Part shown: piece by piece, positions 6,236-11,349 of the stretch
How the letters are laid out: the number at the start of each line of letters is the position of its first letter
Numbering within the stretch: position 1 is the first letter of the stretch
Assembly: GCA_019348265.1 (NCBI GenBank)
Contig: JAHWJV010000042.1
Coordinates: 1 to 14,017, forward strand
Reading direction: 5' to 3'
DNA length: 14,017 nucleotides
Source: Gemmatimonadota bacterium
GTDB taxonomy: Bacteria > Gemmatimonadota > Gemmatimonadetes > Longimicrobiales > Longimicrobiaceae
Translations under genes and position numbers: made by a program
The notes under the pieces: model-generated
What the model saw: the letters and a program-made list of their open reading frames with translations, nothing else
What the model was told of the DNA's origin: nothing
Databases searched by the model: none

Positions 6236-8011
6236 ATGACAGGTCTCGAAGGCCTTCTCCGCGGCAGGGTACTCGGAGGCCGCTACCGCATCGAGGAGGT
6301 GATCGGACGCGGCGGGATGGGGGCGGTGTACCGCTCGCTCGACGAGCGCCTGGGACGGCGGGTCGCGTTGAAGGTCATCACCGTCGCGATGGGTGACGAC
6401 CCGGATACCCGACGCCGCGTTCGCGCGCGCTTTCACCGGGAAGCCCGCGCCGCGGCTGCGCTTCCGCACCACCCGAACGTGGTGCCGGTATACGATTACG
6501 GCACCGACGACGAGCTGGGGCTCGACTACATCGTCATGGAGCTGCTGGAGGGGCACGACCTCGCCACCCACCTGCAGCGCTCCGGCGCGCCGCCGCTGCC
6601 AACCGCGCTGCGCGTGCTCCGGGAGGCCGCCCGGGGGCTCGCCGTCGGCCACCGCGCGGGCCTGATCCACCGGGACGTCAAGCCGGGCAACATCTTCCTC
6701 GCCCGCGACCATGACGAGCTGCAGGTCCGCATGGTGGACTTCGGCATCGCCAAGCTCGCCGACGACGAGGACACCGCGAACCAGCTGACCCAGGACGGAC
6801 GGCTCCCGCACTCACCCGCGTACGCGTCGCCGGAGCAGCTTCGCGGCCTGAGCCAGCTCACCGCGGCCTCCGACGTCTTCAGTCTCGGCGCGGTCGGGTA
6901 CCAGCTCCTCAGCGGGGAGCGGCCCTTCACCGACTCGGACCGGAACCGGATGTCGCTTGGGCTGCCGGTGCCTCCGCCTTCGCCGCGCTCGCGCAACCAG
7001 GCGATTCCGGCCAGCGTCGACGAGATCATCCAGCGGGCGCTCGCCTTCGATGCGGTCGACCGCTTTCCGGACGCGATCGCGATGGCCGCCGCGCTGGATC
7101 GCGTTCTCCGGGACATGCCGGATTCGCCGGTCGAACCGTTCACGCCGCTGGCCGCCGCTGGCCTCCCCATCGTCGCCGGGAGCGGCGCCGCCGCGGTGGA
7201 CGACGACGAGCGGACGCACCTGATGGACGTGTCCGCCGTAGACGAGGACGAGCGGACGCAGCTGATGGACCTGCCGGCCACAGCCGCCGCGGGCGCAGCA
7301 GGAGCGACCGCCGGCGCTGGTGCGCCGCCGCCGCGGCCCGGCGACCCAGCGGCGGGAGCCGCCCGGACGCCTCAGATCGTCCAGCCGCGAAAGTCGCGCA
7401 CCCCGCTCCTGGTCTGGAGCTTCGTGCTGCTGGCGCTCGCCGCCGTGGGGGTATGGGCGGTGATGGAGAATGGCGGGCGCACCCAGGTCGCGATGGAGGT
7501 TCCTGACGACTCGCTCGCCTTCGACACCGCCGCGCCCCCGGCCGACACCGCGCCGCCCGCGCCCACCGCCGAAGAAATCAACCGCCGCGGAATCGAGGTC
7601 TTCAGGGAAGGGCGCGTCGACGAAGCGCTGGGGCTCTTTCAGGAAGCCCTCGACCTCGCGCCGGACAATGCCGAGATCCGCCAGAACGTGGGGATCGCGC
7701 TGGAGCGGTTAAATCGGGTCGACGACGCGCGCGACTTCCTGGCCGACGCGATTCAGCGGAACCCGGCGCTCACCAACGCATACGGCGCGCTCTCGCAGGT
7801 CCACCTCGCGCGGAACGACACCACGGCCGCTATCGCGGCCCTCGAGCAGTATGTCCGCCGGGCCCCCCCGGGCCGAGAGAAGGCCCGGGCCGAGAACCAG
7901 CTCCAGCAGTTGCGCAACGAGCGGCTCCTCCTCGGCGTGCCGGTCGACACAGCCGCGCCGCCCAACCCGGCTCCGTCGGCTACCGCCCAGCCGGCACCGA
8001 CGCCGCCGTAA
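6236..8011 (+). CDS. Transmembrane Ser/Thr protein kinase (PknB-like) with extracytoplasmic TPR domain
   Basis: This protein has 591 residues. The N-terminal Hanks-type kinase domain (about 17-292) is complete: glycine loop G24-R-G-G-M-G29, VALK with K46, helix-C Glu E69, catalytic loop H145-R-D147-V-K-P-G-N152, D168-F-G170 and the APE-like A197-S-P-E200. The juxtamembrane region (about 293-387) holds two tandem copies of VD[DE]DERT[HQ]LMD (321-331 and 335-345), whose Thr327 and Thr341 are likely phospho-acceptors. One membrane helix spans about 388-410. Three consecutive 34-residue TPRs cover 445-546, and the tail is Pro/Ala-rich. PknB of Actinobacteria and Firmicutes carries PASTA repeats here, so a TPR sensor or docking domain is a notable difference. 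It should phosphorylate FHA-binding partners and wall-synthesis proteins, opposed by the PP2C enzyme upstream. GGGAG lies about 11 nt before the ATG. The kinase call is certain; ligand and substrates are inferred. Confidence 0.93.
   Translation: MTGLEGLLRGRVLGGRYRIEEVIGRGGMGAVYRSLDERLGRRVALKVITVAMGDDPDTRRRVRARFHREARAAAALPHHPNVVPVYDYGTDDELGLDYIVMELLEGHDLATHLQRSGAPPLPTALRVLREAARGLAVGHRAGLIHRDVKPGNIFLARDHDELQVRMVDFGIAKLADDEDTANQLTQDGRLPHSPAYASPEQLRGLSQLTAASDVFSLGAVGYQLLSGERPFTDSDRNRMSLGLPVPPPSPRSRNQAIPASVDEIIQRALAFDAVDRFPDAIAMAAALDRVLRDMPDSPVEPFTPLAAAGLPIVAGSGAAAVDDDERTHLMDVSAVDEDERTQLMDLPATAAAGAAGATAGAGAPPPRPGDPAAGAARTPQIVQPRKSRTPLLVWSFVLLALAAVGVWAVMENGGRTQVAMEVPDDSLAFDTAAPPADTAPPAPTAEEINRRGIEVFREGRVDEALGLFQEALDLAPDNAEIRQNVGIALERLNRVDDARDFLADAIQRNPALTNAYGALSQVHLARNDTTAAIAALEQYVRRAPPGREKARAENQLQQLRNERLLLGVPVDTAAPPNPAPSATAQPAPTPP
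7196..7270 (+). repeat. Tandem 42-bp repeat inside the kinase gene encoding DERT-type phospho-motifs
   Basis: Two 33-bp blocks (7196-7228 and 7238-7270), offset by 42 bp, encode nearly identical 11-residue peptides, VDDDERTHLMD and VDEDERTQLMD. They lie between the kinase domain and the membrane helix. The duplication keeps the reading frame and conserves an acidic run followed by Arg-Thr. That fits selection for two phosphothreonine docking sites rather than neutral slippage. Confidence 0.75.
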
Positions 8012-8074
8012 AGGCATCTGCCGATTGCCAGTCGGCGGCCAGTCCCCGGTTGGTCGTGTGACCGCCACCCCAGG

Positions 8075-8107
8075 CCCTCACCCGGCGCGCTATGAATGGG
8101 AGAGGGG
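8075..8107. repeat. REP-like imperfect hairpin
   Basis: CCCTCACCC (8075-8083) pairs with GGGAGAGGG (8098-8106) at 8 of 9 positions around a 14-nt loop. The CCCTC/GAGGG arms resemble a common type of dispersed extragenic palindrome, but one copy cannot prove a family. It lies between the kinase gene and the small hypothetical gene. The flanking 8012-8074 holds only a weak 6-bp hairpin (8020-8025 with 8031-8036) and no T-run, so no terminator is supported after the kinase gene. Confidence 0.35.
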
Positions 8108-8175
8108 TTCAGTTCCGCTCCGCCGCTGACTACGGCGAGCACCGGCCGACGCCGAGCCGATCGGACGCTGCCTCT

Positions 8176-8505
8176 ATGCACCGCTCAATCCAAATCCGCG
8201 GTAAGGGAACCGTGCACGTCGTGGCCTACGGGATTGCGGATGCGGAGCACCTGCTCGAGAAGGAGCTCCGCGCGCTCTGGCCCGAGGCCCGGGTCCGGAT
8301 AATCGAGCTCCGCCGCGCCCCGTCGACCCCACGCATCGTCGAGGAGTTCTCGCTGTCGTACCAACTGGATGCCCAGCTCGAAGTGGATGGCGCCGACGAG
8401 AAGGCGGCGCGAAGCGCCGCCTTCCGCGCGGCACGCGAAAAGCTGGCAGCGAGCCGTTACGCGCAGACCAGATGGGAAGGCGTGCGGCACCGCCCACCAG
8501 CTTGA
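8176..8505 (+). CDS. Small uncharacterised protein (about 109 residues)
   Basis: I do not recognise this family. From the ATG at 8176 the product has 109 residues with alternating strand-like and helix-like stretches: RGKGTVHVVAYGI, an amphipathic helix DAEHLLEKELRALW, then VRIIELRRA, and a C-terminal Ala/Arg/Lys-rich helix (about DEKAARSAAFRAAREKLAAS). There is no signal peptide, membrane helix or Cys pair. An in-frame ATG at 8092 would add 28 residues of non-protein-like sequence across a palindrome, so the shorter form is chosen even though neither start has a convincing ribosome site. The antisense frames look worse as proteins. It stands between the kinase and pheA, with gaps on both sides, so context gives no function. 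It is probably a real lineage-specific gene. Confidence 0.6.
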   Translation: MHRSIQIRGKGTVHVVAYGIADAEHLLEKELRALWPEARVRIIELRRAPSTPRIVEEFSLSYQLDAQLEVDGADEKAARSAAFRAAREKLAASRYAQTRWEGVRHRPPA

Positions 8506-8530
8506 CACCCGCGCGGCGCCGCTCCACTCT
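8502..8530 (+). promoter_or_regulatory. Likely sigma-70 promoter for pheA
   Basis: A perfect -35 TTGACA (8502-8507) overlaps the stop codon of the preceding small gene. After 17 bp comes CACTCT (8525-8530), which keeps the key A and final T of the -10 consensus. Transcription would start near 8537, at the edge of the heptamer repeat before pheA. The -10 is weak, so confidence is moderate. Confidence 0.5.
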
Positions 8531-8537
8531 GCCTCCG

Positions 8538-8564
8538 GATAGCCGATAGCCGATAGCCGATACC
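8538..8564. repeat. Heptamer tandem repeat (GATAGCC) upstream of pheA
   Basis: There are three perfect head-to-tail copies of GATAGCC (8538-8558), followed by a partial fourth copy, GATACC. The repeat ends 4 bp before the pheA ATG and takes up the space where a Shine-Dalgarno site would lie. Copy-number change by slippage would alter the 5' leader of the mRNA. Confidence 0.85.
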
Positions 8565-8568
8565 CCTC

Positions 8569-9420
8569 ATGACCACCATCTCATTTCAGGGCGAGCTTGG
8601 CGCCTTCAGCGAGGACGCCGCGCGCCGCTTCTTCGCAGATCAGGTAGAGCCGATCCCCCACCGCACCTTCGCGGAGGTGGGGGAAGCGGTGATCGAGGAG
8701 CGGGTAGACTACGGGCTCCTGCCCATCGAGAACTCGCTGGCCGGCAGCGTGGTGGGGAGCTACGACGTCCTCGCCGCGCCGGAGCTGGTTGTGGTGGGAG
8801 AGGTGGTGACGCCGATCCACCACTGCTTGCTGGGCGTGGCCGGCGTTACCCTCGACCAGCTGACGCACGTGTTCTCGCACCCGGTCGCCCTCGCCCAGTG
8901 CCAGCGCTTCTTCCAGACGAATTCGCACCTGGAAGCGGTGGCGTTCTACGATACCGCCGGGGCGGCCAAGGAGATCGCCGGCCGCGCCAACCCCGCGCAC
9001 GCGGCGATCGCGGGGCGGCCGGCGGCGGACCGCTACGACCTGGAGATCCTCGCCGCCGACATCGAGGACCGTCACGACAACCAGACCCGCTTCCTCGTCG
9101 TCTCGCGGGCCGAGAACGCGGAGCGCGTCGTCCCCTCCGCCGATGCCATGCGTGGCGACACGCGCAAGACCGCCCTGCTCATCGAGACCAAGAACGTCCC
9201 GGGCGCGCTGGTCCGGGTGCTGCTCCCCTTCGCCGACCGCGGCTACAACCTCACCAAGCTCGAATCCCGTCCGGGGATCGTGCCCTGGAGCTACCGCTTC
9301 TTCATCGAGGTGGAGGCCGATACGAGCGACGCGGAGCTCGGGGCGGCGATCGGGGAAGCGCGCGAGTTCACCTCGCTGTTCCGCGTGCTGGGGAGCTTCC
9401 CGCGCTGGATGGGTGAGTGA
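8569..9420 (+). CDS. pheA: Prephenate dehydratase, monofunctional, with C-terminal ACT domain
   Basis: This 283-residue enzyme should convert prephenate to phenylpyruvate, the committed step to phenylalanine. Family signatures are in order: FQGELGAFSEDA (6-17), LPIENS (51-56), SHPVALAQC (103-111), YDTAGAAKEI (127-136) and the catalytic TRF motif T173-R-F175 within DNQTRFLVV. The C-terminal ACT domain (about 199-280) has PGAL (211-214) and the Phe-binding E232-S-R-P235, so feedback inhibition by phenylalanine is expected. There is no chorismate mutase domain, unlike E. coli PheA; the length matches stand-alone dehydratases. The ATG at 8569 directly follows a heptamer repeat and has no clear Shine-Dalgarno site. 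The gene seems to be transcribed alone from the TTGACA promoter at 8502, because a new strong promoter starts downstream at 9526. Confidence 0.96.
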   Translation: MTTISFQGELGAFSEDAARRFFADQVEPIPHRTFAEVGEAVIEERVDYGLLPIENSLAGSVVGSYDVLAAPELVVVGEVVTPIHHCLLGVAGVTLDQLTHVFSHPVALAQCQRFFQTNSHLEAVAFYDTAGAAKEIAGRANPAHAAIAGRPAADRYDLEILAADIEDRHDNQTRFLVVSRAENAERVVPSADAMRGDTRKTALLIETKNVPGALVRVLLPFADRGYNLTKLESRPGIVPWSYRFFIEVEADTSDAELGAAIGEAREFTSLFRVLGSFPRWMGE

Positions 9421-9424
9421 GAAG

Positions 9425-9514
9425 AAGTCGTCAGTGGTCAATCTGCAGTCGGGTAGCCGCGGCCCGCTGAAGCGAGGCAGGTCGGAAGGTGTAACGACCG
9501 ATGACTGAAGACTT
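9425..9514. repeat. Imperfect dyad in the pheA-leuA gap
   Basis: AAGTCGTCAGTGGTC (9425-9439) is complementary at 12 of 15 positions to GATGACTGAAGACTT (9500-9514). The intervening 60 nt show no gene and no T-run. The dyad lies between the pheA stop and the leu operon promoter. It could be a weak terminator-like structure or another dispersed repeat of the type seen in the other gaps. Confidence 0.4.
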
Positions 9515-9525
9515 CCCCGCCCGCC

Positions 9526-9554
9526 TTGACACCGCCAGGCTCTGCCTATACAAT
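9526..9554 (+). promoter_or_regulatory. Near-consensus sigma-70 promoter of the leuA operon
   Basis: A perfect -35 TTGACA (9526-9531) is followed, after 17 bp, by TACAAT (9549-9554), one base from the -10 consensus. TSS is expected at about 9560-9562. This is the best promoter match in the window. Strong, constitutive-looking initiation suits an operon controlled by termination inside its leader. Confidence 0.85.
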
Positions 9555-9591
9555 GCGAGAGCTTTTCTGCAGCGGCCCCTTAACGGAACAC

Positions 9592-9693
9592 ATGCAGCCG
9601 ATTTCGCGACTCGTCGTCGTCGTTATTCGACTCCTCAGCGTCCTCATTATTGGACCCGGGGGAGAAGGCGCGAGCGCACAGCGAATCGGATAG
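9592..9693 (+). CDS. Branched-chain amino acid leader peptide (attenuator peptide)
   Basis: This short reading frame encodes 33 residues starting about 30 nt after the predicted TSS. Residues 4-20 read ISRLVVVVIRLLSVLII: 13 of 17 are Leu (4), Val (5) or Ile (4). The tail is Gly/Ala-rich and polar, and the stop is TAG at 9691. E. coli IlvL has the same layout: 32 residues, a Leu/Val/Ile block, and a tail of about a dozen residues. All four Ile codons of the block are ATT, whereas the neighbouring genes mostly use ATC. A weak AACGGAAC precedes the ATG. Ribosome stalling here when charged Leu, Val or Ile tRNA is short should favour the antiterminator and let transcription run into leuA. The peptide itself probably has no other function. 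A tiny secreted peptide (ASAQ resembles a cleavage site) is an alternative but is less likely given the terminator downstream. Confidence 0.88.
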   Translation: MQPISRLVVVVIRLLSVLIIGPGGEGASAQRIG

Positions 9694-9744
9694 GCAAGAG
9701 GGTAGCGACCCAACCGAGACAGCTAAACGCCGCGGGCCTTCTCC
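9661..9744 (+). promoter_or_regulatory. Predicted antiterminator of the leu operon attenuator
   Basis: GGAGAAGGC (9661-9669) is perfectly complementary to GCCTTCTCC (9736-9744), which is most of the 5' arm of the downstream terminator. GCG (9670-9672) can continue the helix with CGC (9731-9733) across a 2-nt bulge. The 5' element is a near copy of the terminator 3' arm, as expected for two mutually exclusive hairpins. It lies in the leader-peptide tail codons, just after the Leu/Val/Ile block. A ribosome stalled early in that block leaves it free to pair. The exact ribosome positions are inferred. Confidence 0.72.
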
Positions 9745-9766
9745 GGAGAGAAGGCCCGCGTTTTTT
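9731..9766 (+). terminator. Intrinsic terminator of the leu operon attenuator
   Basis: CGCGGGCCTTCTC (9731-9743) pairs perfectly with GAGAAGGCCCGCG (9748-9760), giving a 13-bp GC-rich stem with a CGGA tetraloop. TTTTTT (9761-9766) follows. It lies 38 nt after the leader-peptide stop and 23 nt before the leuA ATG, with a promoter and leader peptide upstream. Its role is therefore conditional termination before leuA. Confidence 0.93.
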
Positions 9767-9789
9767 CCACTGTCGCCAAGAGAGGCGGT

Positions 9790-11349
9790 ATGGACCGGAT
9801 TCTGGTGTTCGACACGACGCTGAGAGATGGGGAGCAATCTCCGGGGGCGACCATGACCCCCGCGGAGAAGCTGCGCATGGCCCATCAGCTCGACGCGCTC
9901 GGCGTGGACATCATCGAAGCCGGCTTCCCCATCAGCTCGCCTGACGATTTCGGTTCCGTGCAACAGATCGCGCGTGAGGTGAGGCGGCCCGTGATCGCGG
10001 CCCTGGCGCGAGCGACGCAGATCGACATCGATCGCGCCGCCGAAGCGCTGGAATACGCCGAGCGCGCCCGCCTGCACACCTTCCTCGCCACGTCCGACAT
10101 CCACCTCACCCACAAGCTGAAGATCTCCCGCGCCGAGTGCATCGACCGCGCGGCGGCCGCCGTGCGCCACGCGCTGAAGTACACGGACGACGTGGAGTTC
10201 AGCGCCGAGGACGCGATGCGCACCGACCCGGCCTTCCTCTGCCAGGTGGTGCAGGCCGCGGTCGATGCCGGAGCGACGACGATCAACATCCCGGACACCG
10301 TCGGCTATACCTACCCGTCCGAGTACCGGCGGGTCATCGAGCAGCTCTTCTCGACCGTGACGGGGATCGAGAAGGTGGTGATCAGCGTGCACTGCCACAA
10401 CGATCTCGGCCTTGCGGTCGCGAACTCGCTCGCGGCGGTGGAAGCCGGCGCGCGGCAGGTGGAGTGCACCATCAACGGGATCGGCGAGCGCGCGGGCAAC
10501 GCCGCGCTCGAGGAGATCGTGATGTCGCTGAAGGTGCGCCACGACGCCTTCCCCTTCGCGACCTCCATCAACACGCCGGAGATCCACCGCACCAGCCAGC
10601 TCCTGTCCTACATCACCGGCATCCACCCGCAGCCGAACAAGGCGATCGTCGGGAAGAACGCCTTCGCGCACGAGGCGGGGATCCACCAGGACGGGATGAT
10701 CAAGGACCGGACGACGTACGAGATCATGACGCCGGAGATGGTCGGCGTCTCCGACAGCCAGCTGGTGCTCGGGAAGCACTCGGGCCGCAACGCCCTGGCG
10801 CGCCGATTCCGTGAGCTCGGGTACGAGCTCGACGTGGAGGACCTGGACCGCGCCTACAAGCTCTTCAAGCTCCTCGCCGACCAGAAGAAGACCATCCTGG
10901 ACGAGGACCTGATCTCCATTCTGCACCACGGCACCATGGAGGACGTCCCGGAGACCTTCAAGCTGCACGAGCTGCGCGTGGTCTGCGGCAAGCTCCCGCA
11001 CGCGGAAGCGGCGCTGGGGATCTCGGAAAACGGCGGCACTCCGCGCAGCTCGACCGCCGACGGCGATGGGCCGATCGCCGCTGCGTTCGCCGCGTACCAG
11101 AAGCTGGTGCCCTTCCGCGTCGAGCTCGACGAGCTGCAGGTGCACTCCGCGACGCCCGGGCAGGACGCGGTGGGCGAGGTGACGGTGCGCGTGAGGGTGA
11201 ACGGGGTAACGTTCACCGGCCGCGGGGCCTCGCCCGACATCGTCGTGGGCGCCGTGCGCGCGCTGCTGCACGCCGTGAACAAGGCAGCGAGCGCTCGCGT
11301 GCTGGAGGCCCGGCAGCTCGAGAAGGCCAGCTACCTGTGGGGAGTTTGA
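9790..11349 (+). CDS. leuA: 2-isopropylmalate synthase
   Basis: This 519-residue enzyme should condense acetyl-CoA with 2-oxoisovalerate to 2-isopropylmalate, the first committed step to leucine. The HMGL-like TIM barrel (about 1-270) shows FDTTLRDGEQSPG (7-19) with R12-D13, the metal-binding H201-C-H203-N-D motif, and GIGERAGN (230-237) followed by ALEE. The linker region contains AFAHEAGIHQDG (291-302) and LGKHSGRNAL (327-336). The C-terminal dimer/regulatory domain (about 390-510) indicates leucine feedback inhibition. The length matches the long bacterial LeuA type. AAGAGAGG precedes the ATG. The gene follows the attenuator directly and overlaps cimA by 1 nt (TGATG), so the two are translationally coupled. 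The related homocitrate and citramalate synthases are less likely, because the sequence matches LeuA motifs and cimA sits next door. Confidence 0.96.
   Translation: MDRILVFDTTLRDGEQSPGATMTPAEKLRMAHQLDALGVDIIEAGFPISSPDDFGSVQQIAREVRRPVIAALARATQIDIDRAAEALEYAERARLHTFLATSDIHLTHKLKISRAECIDRAAAAVRHALKYTDDVEFSAEDAMRTDPAFLCQVVQAAVDAGATTINIPDTVGYTYPSEYRRVIEQLFSTVTGIEKVVISVHCHNDLGLAVANSLAAVEAGARQVECTINGIGERAGNAALEEIVMSLKVRHDAFPFATSINTPEIHRTSQLLSYITGIHPQPNKAIVGKNAFAHEAGIHQDGMIKDRTTYEIMTPEMVGVSDSQLVLGKHSGRNALARRFRELGYELDVEDLDRAYKLFKLLADQKKTILDEDLISILHHGTMEDVPETFKLHELRVVCGKLPHAEAALGISENGGTPRSSTADGDGPIAAAFAAYQKLVPFRVELDELQVHSATPGQDAVGEVTVRVRVNGVTFTGRGASPDIVVGAVRALLHAVNKAASARVLEARQLEKASYLWGV

Noticed and set aside
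8092..8175. Longer form of the small hypothetical protein
   Set aside because: The first 28 codons overlap a REP-like palindrome and do not look like protein; neither start has a clear ribosome site, so the shorter form was kept.
9695..9767. T-box riboswitch before leuA
   Set aside because: AGAGGGTAGCGACC loosely recalls the T-box core, but the AGGGTGGNACCGCG element is not there. The leader peptide with Leu/Val/Ile codons accounts for the regulation.
9501..9944. A 147-codon + strand frame running over the leader region into leuA
   Set aside because: It crosses the promoter, terminator and leuA start in another frame and has a shadow-like Arg/His-rich composition. The 9592-9693 frame explains the region better.
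9580..11271. Long open frame on the - strand opposite leuA
   Set aside because: Low-complexity antisense shadow; leuA motifs are complete on the + strand, and this frame would cross the attenuator.
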